A program made the translations under genes and the position numbers. The notes under the pieces are model-generated. The model saw only the letters and a program-made list of their open reading frames with translations, did no database searches and was not told the origin of the DNA. Shown piece by piece: positions 41,460 to 53,700 of a stretch of DNA of 64,000 bases. Each line of letters begins with the position of its first letter. The first letter of the stretch is position 1. Source of the stretch: Cordylochernes scorpioides (Eukaryota > Arthropoda > Arachnida > Pseudoscorpiones > Chernetidae); the NCBI GenBank assembly GCA_030710605.1, contig CP092880.1, positions 26,899,541 to 26,963,540 of the forward strand, read 5' to 3'.

Positions 41460-43130
41460 TTTGAGTGCCAGTATATTAACGAAGAAAGAGAGATGTTCTT
41501 CTCAAAAGTAAAAACGACATCAACTTACACGTGACAAGCCTGGTGGCCAAAGGTGATAAAGAGACTGGATGAAGACAATGTCGACGCTTCGATTATTTAA
41601 TACGATCATCCTTTAACAACAGAACAGTGAATTTCAGATATTCTTCCTCTATAAATATTACTAAAAAAACTAACTAAAGGATGTCTACAAGGAGGACTAC
41701 TATCTCCCACATTATGGAACATACTGATTGAAGAATTATCAAACACTAATCTGGATGATAACAGTGAAACAGTTGGCTATGCTAACGACATAACTATAAT
41801 ATGCTGGAACAAAAGCCATGACGAACTAAAGACAACAATTATCAATGAACTTAGTAAAATTAATACCTGGTGTGAAAGCAGTAAATTACATATATCAAAG
41901 GACAAAAAGAAAATATTATATTTATATAATTGCAAAAATGATACAAAATTCTTTAATAGCAATATAGCTAGACCTGTTGCATCGAAGCAGTAACAAGCTG
42001 GACTTCATGCCATACATTAATGAAATCGTCAACAAAACTACTAGAGCTAGAGGTTACCTACTCAGTTTAATAAAGAAAGCATGGGGTCTAGAATTCAGGC
42101 GAAAATTAACTTTATGCAAGACAATATTCCGAAGTACAATAACATATGGTTAAACAATATGGTTTCCATTCATAGGCAAGAAAGCCAAAGACAAACTAAA
42201 TTCCCTGCAGTATAATATTCTAAAACACTGCATACAGGCCTATACCACAACATCGTCAAACTGTACACATATACTAACACAAATACCAAAACTCACAGAT
42301 GACATAGAATCCAAAATATTAAAAAGTGTAAAGGCCACAATATAATTATCGAACAGAAAAGAAATTGCTAACTATAATGAAATAAAATTACAGGAATACT
42401 ATGAAGAAACCAACAATAATTTCAAACGTTTTTTCATCCCCTCTAAAATACCAAAATTTGTCAAACCAAATTTCTACAATGTTCAATTCTTTACAGGTCA
42501 TGGTAACTTCAAATCATATCTCTTCAGAATTAGAAAAATAGATTCGCTTCAGATGCTATTGTGGATCGGAAGAAGAAATCCCTGAACACATTCTGAACTC
42601 ATGCCCACTGGTGTCAAACCTAAGACAGCAGAGCAAGATGGAAAGAACCTATCTGGCTCAAATAGTTTATAATTGGGAAAGATATATGAAATTTAATAGG
42701 TTCTGCAGACTTTTTATTATAAATAGACAGCTTCATGTAGCTTGAGGAACTACACTACTATGCGACTTGGTTTACATCAATTTAAATAATTAATAAGTTA
42801 TTTTATAATATAACTCATTGTGAATTGCTCAACTTGATCAACTTTCTCTCTCCACATTACTAATTATTATATAACTTCATCAACTTCCATCATTGCTCAA
42901 CATATTGTAAATAACTACCTTGTGGTTTCTTCTATCTTCTTATGTTGTTGCTTATTTGTTTAATGTATATGTGTTTATTTAATGCTCTTTTTCTTAATTG
43001 TTTATTTTCTTTTGACAATTCTGTTACCTATTCTACTAAAATATGAATTATTGTAAATATTTTACGCGCAATTATCCAGATCGGATATAGCGTGTCTTAT
43101 TGGCAACTGGTAATAAATAATAAACTTACC
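41460..43130 (+). mobile_element. LINE preceding copy C
   Basis: Longer version of 16108-17290. Upstream of 41955 it still encodes part of the reverse transcriptase: LTKGCLQGGLLSPTLWNIL, then VGYANDITIICWNK, where the catalytic YADD is changed to YAND, and INTWCESSKLHISKDKKK. The following thumb and CYCGSEEEIPEHILNSCPLV finger are frameshifted. Dead copy. From 41955 it aligns with 16112. Confidence 0.85.
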
Positions 43131-43329
43131 TCCATATTATCTTCCTCAGGGGAATATTTATTTTTAATACTATTTCTACTTATAGTCCTACATGATTTTC
43201 AAAATTATATGTAAAGCATTACACACATATCTGCATATATCGAGAAATAAATAAGAGCTTAAAATAAAAGGCACTTTTGCAAATTAAAATATTTGGCTGT
43301 ATTTACATATTTACTTATTACTACGTCTA

Positions 43330-43408
43330 CGTCTGCACTCTTACCCCTTACTGCGTTTTAGGATTACCTACTGCACTCTTACCTCTTACTGCGTTTTAGG
43401 ATTACTTA
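43330..43408 (-). repeat. Short satellite array at the head of copy C
   Basis: Two 38-bp monomers close to the consensus, abutting TATAGGGTTGTCTATCTGGG. Confidence 0.9.
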
Positions 43409-43566
43409 TAGGGTTGTCTATCTGGGAAACAAACCATCTTTTTTCCAAACCAATTTCCAACAGCAAATGATCTTCAAAAATAATTTAATTAATATGAGAA
43501 ATGTTACCCTTTCAATTCTAATTTTTCGAAAATGTGCCATGATCAACTTTTAGTGATGGATAAAAC

Positions 43567-45660
43567 AAAAATCAATTATTCGATCAATAAACAAAAATCT
43601 ACGTGGAAATTCAGGGAAAAATATGCAAACTGGTCGATATATGCTGATAACATATCAATATTAGAAATACATAGATTGGAAAAAGCAATAGCTAAAGCAG
43701 AAACGAAAAGGATTTTGATCAAGTGATAATTGGAATCACGAATCTATTAATAGAAGCTGCCTACCAATCTTGGAAGTTAAGCCCACAAATCTTAAAAAAT
43801 AGTTCTCTAGAATTAACTGATGAAATAGCGAACTGGAAAATTGAAATTGTATTTCCACTATATAAGAAATTTATATTATCATAATGGAACAATTATTTAT
43901 ACTATAATTTAAAAAGTTAGGAATAAATACAATAATGTAATAAAAAAGCTAAAAGAATCAATTGGCGATTCTTTATAGAAGAAAACTTTACTGATAATCT
44001 ATTTGGGAATGCATTTAAGATTTTTAGTAAATTGAGAACATCAAAAGAACAAAAGGGAATACCCATTATTGATAAATCACCAGAAATTTCTAAAGAACAA
44101 AAGGTGATCGAATTAATAGACAAGTTAATTCCAGACAATGATAAAAATTTTGACGACTTCAGTCAACAATCAACAAGAAGATACAAACCACAAATGAATA
44201 ATAAAAGCAGAGTACATATCGAAGGAGAAGAAATAAAGAAATTAATCTACAATATTGATGTTAAAAGTGCGCCTGGAATAGATAGCATAAGCAATAATAT
44301 GATCAAATATGCTTCCTCCAAAATTGCATCGTTGCTTAATGGATTATTTAATAAATGTATTCAAAAATGATATTATCCTGATGAATGGAAAAGAGCAGCT
44401 CTTAAAATAATTCCTAAACCTAACAAAATTAATTTAGAAATTGCTAAAAGTTACCGACCTATATCTCTAATATCAAATCTTTCCAAGATTTTTGAAAAAA
44501 CCCTTTAAAAATTTACGAATTTTATCAAGAAAATAATCTTTTAAACAATAGACAACATGGATTTATAAAAATGAAATCAACGATAACATGACTGGAAAAA
44601 ATAACAGAGGTTATATTAGAACATAGACAGAATTATTCAGTGTTGTTAATTGCAATCGATATAGAGGGTGTATTTGACAATGCATGGTGGCCAGCTCTTT
44701 TTAAAAGAATAGATCAAGATAATATACCCGCTGATTTGATTAAAATATTGCAATATTTCTTGAATAATAGAAAAACAATTTTTACTTATGGTGAGAAGAA
44801 AGCTAATAAAACAATATCAAAAGGCTATCCACAGGGCGGACTATTGTCCCCATTGCTATGGCTGATATTACTGAATGATATATTAAACAAAATGCAGATA
44901 CCCAATTCTGAAATACTGTGTTATGCTGATGATGTGACAATAATAGTTTGGAATAAAGACGCTCTTAAAAATTTGATAGAATTAATCTTGGAAGAAATCG
45001 ATCAATGGTGTACTCAAAATAAACTGATAATCAGTCTTGAGAAAACTAACATTCTGTATTTGCACAATAAAGACATGTCCGCAGTAAAGTCTAAAAACAA
45101 AATAATTATGCCAGTACAGAAATTTACAATATTAGGAGTAACTTTTGCAAATAATTTTAGAAAGAAAAAACTGAATTTCAATCCTCACATATATATTATA
45201 CTAAATAAAGCAAAAATCTGCTACTGTCAGTTAGCGGAAAATTTGGGGTCTGAGTACCCAAAAAAGACTTGCATTATAAAAAACAATATTTAAGCCAATG
45301 CTTTCTTATGGATCGAAGATATGGTATACATTTTTAAATAAGAAAAGCTTCTTCTATAACAACATACCAAAATATTTCCGACCAAACTTTCATAATTCTC
45401 AATTCATTTCTAATCATGGAAATTTCAGAAAATTTTTGAAAATAATTAAAGCAGTGGAAAACTCGAGTTGTTTTTGTGGACATGAGGAACAAATCACAAT
45501 ACATCTTTTACTAGATTGTCCTGTTTTTCAAGACTACAGAATCGAAAATAATTTAATAATAACAGATCCAAGTATTTTTATTTCCAGTAAAGAAATTTAT
45601 ATTAAATTCAATACCTTTTGCAGATATATTTTGAATTATATAACAACAAATATCTTTTAA
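43567..45660 (+). pseudogene. LINE reverse transcriptase, frameshifted
   Basis: Fragments in order: endonuclease/RT linker (43580-44030), RT N-terminus 44032-44370 (KSAPGIDSISNNMIKYASSK), then YYPDEWKRAALKIIPKPNK and YRPISLISNLSKIFEK in shifted frames, palm 44640-45293 (IDIEGVFDNAWWPALFKRID, KGYPQGGLLSPLLWLILLND, CYADDVTIIVWNK with intact YADD), and C-terminus 45298-45660 (CFCGHEEQITIHLLLDCPVF). An internal piece of the thumb is deleted near 45340. The same family as 14008-15283. Confidence 0.9.
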
Positions 45661-45877
45661 GAAACTGATAATTTATATTATACTTATTGTACATATTGCT
45701 GGACACTTCTTTCTTTTGTACACAGTTCTTTTTTATCGTTTTTTTAAATCTCTTTCTCATTGTTAACATCATATGACTATTCACGGCCTAAATTTATTGT
45801 AAATATGTATGTATAGACAAATGTGAAAGCATACATGTATGAGAGCTTTAAATTGAAATAAAATAAAAATAAAAATT
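43567..45877 (+). mobile_element. LINE inserted in copy C
   Basis: Flanked by an 8-bp target duplication GATAAAAC at 43559-43566 and 45878-45885; copy B has the uninterrupted site (GGATAAAATTGGATT at 19127). The tail is A-rich (AAATAAAATAAAAATAAAAA). 5'-truncated. Confidence 0.92.
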
Positions 45878-46289
45878 GATAAAACTGGATTCATATTTTT
45901 TTTTAGCAAAGAAAAATTTCAAATACTATTTTATCTCGGAGAATAAAGGCTTTGGGAAGCAAGCGAATGAATTCAGGAAATAAATATATATATATTTTTT
46001 ATTTGAAAAAAAAAAAAATTTAAGAGGTCTTTTAGAACTATTTGCTTTTGTTCTAAACCCCTATTTGGTGTGTGAATTCTAGCTCGTCAATCTTCAAAAG
46101 TCATGAATGCATCATATTTTTGAAGGTGAAAGTATTCTTTCGGGTTTTGTATGGTTTAGTTAAAAATAGGTTTTATTTTGGAAAATAATAATAAAATTAT
46201 TTTTTATTCAGCACATTGTTCATTGCTAGACATTTCTTTTGTCTTACTTTCAGGCAATTGTTGGTTATTGTTGTGTCCAATAAGAAGCT

Positions 46290-46400
46290 TCAGATATCTA
46301 CATGCATCTCTATCACAGCAGTTACAATATCCACACCTGCACAAAAGTTCAACCCCTCCTCTACGTGTCGGGCGAGAGAAGCAACACAAGTAAGGTACTG
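46290..46400 (-). pseudogene. LINE C-terminal remnant in copy C
   Basis: Counterpart of 19543-19660, with the terminal VIEMHVDI-stop readable on the minus strand. Confidence 0.6.
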
Positions 46401-46621
46401 CCCTGTAGTACTGTGTCGTGAGCTCCGGGCCGCTACGGTTACCGTGAACAGGGAACTCTGAAATGTGGCTGACTAACGGGACAATGGCATTCCCCTTTCC
46501 ATGGAGCAACAATATATTCTTAGAAGTAAAAATTTATATAAAGTATTAAAAAATAATATAAACAGTAGCACAATGTATTTCTTTATTCGTGCAAAGTACA
46601 AGCTTTCAGATCTTTATAATA

Positions 46622-46687
46622 ATTCCAAAGACATAGCTATAAGCTGAGAAGATGAGGATTCCCTCAACTTATAGCTATACCTGTGGA
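46622..46687. repeat. Long imperfect hairpin, copy C
   Basis: Arms 46622-46652 and 46657-46687. Confidence 0.75.
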
Positions 46688-46817
46688 AGTAATATAAAGA
46701 TCCGAAAGCTTGTCATTTGTGTGCACGAATAAAGAAACGAATTGCTACTGTTTTTATTCTTACAATATTTTCTCACTTGGTTGATTCCACATTAAAAGAA
46801 TTGCTCATCTCTTTAGA

Positions 46818-47021
46818 CTATCCCCAATGTGATGCAAATGTTGGTACCTCATGGGATTGGAAGTTCTGTTCAGATAGGCAATGAGTTGTTAGTTGCAAGC
46901 CGTGATAATTAGGTGGAACATTTTCTATGGATAATGGCATGTGCAATAGGACATTCCAGTTATGCTCTTTTAACATGTTCTTGACCGCTTTTGCAACATG
47001 TGTCATGTACTGGAAACCCAC
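46818..47021 (-). pseudogene. Mariner transposase C-terminal fragment, copy C
   Basis: The best preserved of the three. A 67-residue frame reads THVAKAVKNMLKEHNWNVLL, then ENVPPNYHGLQLTTHCLSEQ, which lines up with the mariner region VKxxLxxxxWxxLxHxPYSPDLAPSDYHLF. The aspartates of that motif are gone. Confidence 0.65.
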
Positions 47022-47189
47022 TTTGTCATGTACTTTTATGTATTTTAATATCTCCCTGATCCATTCCTCCCTTACTACTGATCCCTACATATCTATCTCA
47101 CAGACCATTCCATCTTCCATAGGTACCCCATTATCTAAAAAGGAGCCAGTACTGCCGTCCCACCAGACCCACACTTTAAATGCATTTGA

Positions 47190-47470
47190 AACTCCGCCTT
47201 TGTCGGTCCAAAGCCCAGATGAAAAAGGAAGAGGGGGAGCAGTAACAAGCTCGATAAAAACCTGGGCTCAGCTGTACTGACTGATAGTACCATGTAAGGG
47301 CTCCTGATCCAGGGATACAGGATGAGCAGTGTTTGTACTCAATGTTCGGAGCGGCTGCCAATGGCGTCTGTTCCTCATGTCAGGAGCTAAGTCGGCCTAG
47401 TACTGAGTAGTGCTCCCAGTCTTAATGACAAAGGCAGACACATTCTACTTCACCCAGTCATGATGGTTGT
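47190..47470 (-). repeat. SINE-like dispersed repeat, copy in unit C
   Basis: Same block as 1590-1935. Confidence 0.55.
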
Positions 47471-47705
47471 CAACTCTACAAGCTTGATACCCTAAATGAT
47501 TTAATGAAGATAAGAAAGAAGAACAGGAGAAATGCATTTGAAGAAATTATTAGATGCTCAAATACTATAGTCGCACCCTCTTTTATTGTTGTCACAAATA
47601 TTCTATTTTAAGATAATGAGAGCCCTCCAAATATATAGACTAACATTCATTCGCCCTTTTCCAAGGGAGTTAAAATTTATGTTCCGCATGAATATCAAGT
47701 TATAA

Positions 47706-48427
47706 ATAAGGGACTTGGTGACATAAGAAGGGACCTTAAAGAAAGACATTTACCTAAAAGTTAACTAGACATGGTGAGGGCTCCACGTGATATCTAGATA
47801 CATAACACAGAGGGAGTTAGATGTATGCTATACACACCGTCATGTATTGCTACACCCCTGACCCCAACTTCCCAATTCCGACAGCTCGCTGTAGGGTTTC
47901 TATTGACAACAAAGTAGAATGGAGTGGATTGGAGACTGAAGACAGCACTGTTGGACACCGACAACGCTGAAAGCCGGACTTACGTCTACACGCGAGGCCT
48001 CCCGTCGGAGTTTTGCGCCAGAGCCAACAGCCTAGTAATAAGTACCTAGTCCTAGGTCAGTGGAGCGAGCAAGCTATTGGAGGGGAAGTTGAGTATCATT
48101 CCACGCTATGTGAATACACAGGGTAAAGTAGTAGGGTTCCCACCCCCCTTCCCAGCGTGGAAATGACCAATGACCAAAGCGGGATAGTCTAGGGCGGCTA
48201 ATCGTCGCAGTGGCCACCACAGTGGTGTAAGCACTAAACACCGACCCGCTGTCAATGTCCCAGTACTGTCTAGTCACTATCTAGATCCTGCAACAATGGC
48301 ATTAGTAGAGCTGGATCTCAGGGAAGTCACACTGTGGGTCTCTCCATCTGGAACATCTGTTACACACAGCAGACTAACATTCAGACTTTATGTTCAACAG
48401 ATTTCTATTGTCACCGAGTCCCTTTTT
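47706..48427. mobile_element. Non-autonomous element with inverted ends, copy C
   Basis: Same as 2166-2888 and 23791-24514; the left end has one change (GGGACTTGGTGACA). Confidence 0.6.
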
Positions 48428-49059
48428 TATCCTTGGCATTCAAGCGGTTTGTAAGTTTTTTATTCTACCAGGTTCTTGGTATTTTGAATTTAAAAAGTTT
48501 AAACTTCACAACTAAGACAAATAACTAAAGCTTATGTTCATAGATAATCTGAAATTACCATTCCAAGAGTCTGGCATCAGTATCACTATAAAAATAAGTT
48601 TGAAAAAAGCAATATAACAGCGGTATGGTAGATCAAACTGGCGAAACCGCTGGAAGGTTTCACTACTGATGAGCCATGCCCTGCCATTAATTTTTCCATT
48701 TCAGTAAGGGCAGTAGATATTGCTTATTTTTTAAAAGAATCATACGCGTTAATAATAGTTTTGAAATTTAAAAAAACAGGAATTATACGACAGAGTTCAT
48801 ATAATTTATATAGACAAAGTGGTAGATGTAAGAGAGTTAAATAATTTAGATCAGGGGACAAACGATGTCTCACTTCTGTAAAGTTGAGTATGGTTTAGTT
48901 GAGATGTCTTCTGTGTGGATATATCTGATACAAAATCCTACCTGATTTCTTCAACATCATTGATTTAAACTTGCATTGAAGTTGATTGCTTTTTCTCTAA
49001 TATTTAATTTTTTACTTGTGAATTGTTTTTGGGATCTTATATATGCATATAATAATCTG

Positions 49060-49195
49060 GCTTTTATTGATTTGTCAAGAAATTGGGTTGACAAAATATC
49101 AGGAAACAGGTTAAATTGTTCCACTAGATGGCGCTCTGCAATCTAAAAAGCACATGTACTCGTGGTCAGGATATGCCTTCATCATTTTTAATATC
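49060..49195 (+). repeat. Tail fragment of the hammerhead-bearing repeat, copy C
   Basis: Counterpart of 3525-3680; no ribozyme core. Confidence 0.7.
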
Positions 49196-50632
49196 AACAT
49201 CTGACTTTCATATTTTTTTCTATTGATTTTTTTTTTCATATGATAATCTATTGAGTTTCTTGCTGAATTTCTTATAATTACAACTTGAGATATCTTAATT
49301 CTTCTTATCACCATTATAGATTAGATCAAGATCATCAGAACTATACAGGTTCCATATTTGTTGTATGATTAGTTTCTGTTACCCGTGGTACATAAATTTC
49401 CACGTTTTCTTCTTTAATATTTTCTTGTGCTTTAGATTTGCTGTCGTGAAGAATCTGATTTTCGAAATAAATAAATTTCAACAAAATATTACAGATAATC
49501 TCATAATTTATCAATGTTTTCTTCTTCTTCAAAACTTGGTACTTTGAATGAATATTTATTTTGTACTAAATACAAAATTTTGAACTTTAATAATTCGATT
49601 AGACAAATTTTAATATATATTTAGAGAAAAAAAAAGATATAAATATGTTTAACTTTAATAGTTAGAAATTGTATACTAAAAACTAGTATTGTTGTTACAC
49701 CAAACCTATAATTTTTTAAAAAATAAAGGCATGGTTAAAAATAATTTTAAATATCTCCATATTATTCTTTTTACATGAATATTAAGAATTTGTCTCTTTC
49801 AGGAATGTCATTTTTCTCTAGAATGTCTACAATAGTGGTCACTTTTAAAGATATCTACCAAATCTGGTCTTAAGATCTTTTGTCCTGGACGAGCCCTCTT
49901 TTTTTTTCTTGGACTCAAAAATCATAAACTTTGGTTAGTAGCCCGTAAAAACCATATTCTCTCTTAAGATCTTTGGTATTTTTAAATATAAAATTATCTG
50001 ATTAATTTACATGGGATCATATGAAGTCTATTAGGGAATGCTGTTTCATAAGATTTTGTCAAGACAAATATAAATGTTGGACTGCATTTTACTTCTACAT
50101 AGATATAGGTATACCTACAGTTTATAAGCAGACTTATAACATCAGTTCTTCTTTATAGCTTGAATATTACCTTCAATATTTTAACGCCTTGCCAAATTCT
50201 TTATTTTTAATTATTTCTTTTGACGAAGACAAAAAACCTTTGTCTAAAATTTGAGAAATTATAAATAAAACTGGCCGAAGTGTCTATTTTTCATATAAAT
50301 AAGAATGCCGGCCAGGCAACTTCTATCTTCAGAACCTTCAATATTTGCTTCAGACACTGTATACCATAAGTATTAAGACCACTATAGGTGTTGAATAGGT
50401 TAGTATATAGGTGAGGATTTGTGATCTAAAGGAGGGAATTGAAGTTAAGATTAGAGAAATCTGAATAATGGTTGTTAGATTATGTCGAAGTTGGATTATA
50501 TTGCAGCATAATATTTATATTTTCAGAACAGATTATTAATTTGATATTTATATCTTATACTCTGTACACTTCCCTTATTGCTTATCTTGTATTTTATAAA
50601 TTTTAGTTTGTATCCGTGACTCAAATAAATTG

Positions 50633-50732
50633 NNNNNNNNNNNNNNNNNNNNNNNNNNNNNNNNNNNNNNNNNNNNNNNNNNNNNNNNNNNNNNNNNNNN
50701 NNNNNNNNNNNNNNNNNNNNNNNNNNNNNNNN
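50633..50732. other. Assembly gap (100 N)
   Basis: Exactly 100 undetermined bases, the usual placeholder for a scaffold join of unknown length. Long repeat copy C is on one side and satellite on the other. Confidence 0.99.
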
Positions 50733-53700
50733 TAAGGAGTAAGAGTGCAGTAGGTAATCCAAAAACGCAGTCAGGAGTAAGAGTGTAGTAGGTAATCCTA
50801 AAACGCAGTAAGGAGTAAGAGTGCAGTAGGTAATCCTAAAACGCAGTCAGGAGTAAGAGTGCAGTAGGTAATCCTAAAACGCAGTAAGGAGTAAGAGTGC
50901 AGTAGGTAATCCTAAAACGCAGTAAGGAGTAAGAGTGCAATAGGTAATCCTAAAACGCAGTAAGGAGTGAGAAGGCAGTAGGTAATCCTAAAACGCAGTC
51001 AGGCGTAGGAGTGCAGTAGATGATCCTAAAACGCAGTAAGGAGTGAGAAGGCAGTAGGTAATCCTAAAACGCAGTCAGGCGTAGGAGTGCAGTAGATGAT
51101 CCTAAAACGCAGTAAGGAGTAAGAGTGCAGTAGGTAATCCTAAAACGCAGTAAGGAGTAAGAGTGCAGTAGGTAATCCTAAAACGCAGTAAGGAGTAAGA
51201 GTGCAGTAGGTAATCCTAAAACGCAGTAAGGAGTAAGAGTGCAGTAGGTAATCCTAAAACGAAGTAAGGAGTAAGAGTGCAGTAGGTAATCCTAAAACGC
51301 AGTAAGGAGTAAGAGTGCAGTAGGTAATCCTAAAACGCAGTAAGGAGTAAGAGTGCAGTAGGTAATCCTAAAACGAAGTAAGGAGTAAGAGTGCAGTAGG
51401 TAATCCTAAAACGAAGTAAGGAGTAAGAGTGCAGTAGGTAATCCTAAAACGCAGTAAGGATTAAGAGTGCAGTAGGTAATCCCAAAACGCAGTAAGGATT
51501 AAGAGTGCAGTAGGTAATTCTAAAACGCAGTAAGGAGTAAGAGTGCAGTATGTAATCCTAAAACTCAGTAAGGAGTAAGAGTGTAGTAAGTAATCTTAAA
51601 ACGCAGTAAGGAGTAAGAGTGCAGTAGGTACTCCTAAAACGCAGTAAGGAGTAAGAGTGCAGTAGGTAATACTAAAACGCAGTAGGAGTAAGAGTGCAGT
51701 AGGTAATCCTAAAACGCAGTAAGGAGTAATAGTGTAGTAAGTAATCTTAAAACGCAGTAAGGAGTAAGAGTGCAGTAGGTAATTCTAAAACGCAGTAAGG
51801 AGTAAGAGTGAAGTATGTAATCCAAAAACGCAGTAAGGAGTAAGAGTGCAGTAGGTAATCCTAAAACGAAGTAAGGAGTAAGAGTGCAGTAGGTAATCCT
51901 AAAACGCAGTAAGGAGTAAGAGTGCAGTAGGCAATCCTAAAACGCAGTAAGGAGTAAAAGTGCAGTAGGTAATCCTAAAACGCAGTCAGGAGAAAGAGTG
52001 TAGTCGGTAATCCTAAAACGCAGTAAGGAGTAAGAGTGCAGTAGGTAATCCTAAAACGCAGTCAGGAGTAAGAGTGCAGTAGGTAATCCTAAAACGCAGT
52101 AAGGAGTAAGAGTGCAGTACGTAATCCTAAAACGCAGTAAGGAGTAAGAGTGCAGTAAGTAATACTAAAACGCAGTAAGGAGTAAGAGTGCAGTAGGTAA
52201 TCTCAAAACGAAGTAAGGAGTAAGAGTGCAGTAGGTAATCCTAAAACGCAGTAAGGAGTAAGAGTGCAGTAGGTAATCTCAAAACGAAGTAAGGAGTAAG
52301 AGTGCAGTAGGTAATCCTGAAACGCAGTAAGGAGTAAGAGTGCAGTAGGTAATCCTAAAACGCAGTAAGGAGTAAGAGTGCAGTATGTAATCCTAAAACT
52401 CAGTAAGGAGTAAGAGTGCAGTAAGTAATCTTAAAACGCAGTAAGGAGTAAGAGTGCAGTAGGTACTCCTAAAACGCAGTAAGGAGTAAGAGTGCAGTAT
52501 GTAATCCTAAAACTCAGTAAGGAGTAAGAGTGCAGTAAGTAATCTTAAAACGCAGTAAGGAGTAAGAGTGCAGTAGGTACTCCTAAAACGCAGTAAGGAG
52601 TAAGAGTGGAGTAGGTAATATTAAAACGCAGTAAGGAGTAAGAGTGTAGTAGGTAATCCCAAAACGCAGTAAGGGGTAAGAGTGCAGTAGGTAATCCTAA
52701 AACGCAGTAAGGAGTAAGAGTGCAGTAGGTAATCTCAAAACGAAGTAAGGAGTAAGAGTGCAGTAGGTAATCCTAAAACGCAGTAAGGAGTAAGAGTGCA
52801 GTAGGTAATCCAAAAACGCAGTCAGGAGTAAGAGTGTAGTAGGTAATCCTAAAACGCAGTAAGGAGTAAGAGTGCAGTAGGTAATCCTAAAACGCAGTCA
52901 GGAGTAAGAGTGCAGTAGGTAATCCTAACACGCAGTAAGGAGTAAGAATGCAATAGGTAATCCTAAAACGCAGTGAGGAGTAAGAGTGCAGTAGGTACTC
53001 CTAAAACGCAGTAAGGAGTAAGAGTGCAGTAGGTAATCCTAAAACGCAGTAAAGAGTTAGAGTGCAGTAGGTAATCCTAACACGCAGTAAGGAGTAAGAA
53101 TGCAATAGGTAATCCTAAAACGCAGTGAGGAGTAAGAGTGCAGTAGGTAATCCTAGAACGCAGTAAGGAGTAAGAGTGCAGTAGGTAATCCTAAAACGCA
53201 GTAAGGAGTAAGAGTGCAGTAGGTAATCCAAAAACGCAGTCAGGAGTAAGAGTGCAGTAGGTAATCCTAAAACGCAGTAAGGAGTAAGAGTGCAGTAGGT
53301 AATCCAAAAACGCAGTCAGGAGTAAGAGTGTAGTAGGTAATCCTAAAACGCAGTAAGGAGTAAGTGTGCAGTAGGTAATCCTAAAACGCAGTCAGGAGTA
53401 AGAGTGCAGTAGGTAATCCTAAAACGCAGTAAGGAGTAAGAGTGCAGTAGGTAATCCTAAAACGCAGTAAGGAGTAAGAGTGCAATATGTAATCCTAAAA
53501 CGCAGTAAGGAGTGAGAAGGCAGTAGGTAATCCTAAAACGCAGTCAGGCGTAGGAGTGCAGTAGATGATCCTAAAACGCAGTAAGGAGTGAGAAGGCAGT
53601 AGGTAATCCTAAAACGCAGTCAGGCGTAGGAGTGCAGTAGATGATCCTAAAACGCAGTAAGGAGTAAGAGTGCAGTAGGTAATCCTAAAACGCAGTAAGG

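Larger units (their letters stand above)
43409..50632 (+). repeat. Long repeat unit, copy C
   Basis: Collinear with A and B and closest to A in 47700-50040. It contains a LINE insertion at 43567-45877. Extends past B's last match and stops at the assembly gap. 50216-50290 has a TGACGAAGAC...GTCTAAAATTTG hairpin typical of retroelement 3' tails. Stretches 45886-46289, 48428-49059 and 49196-50632 show no gene. Confidence 0.85.
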
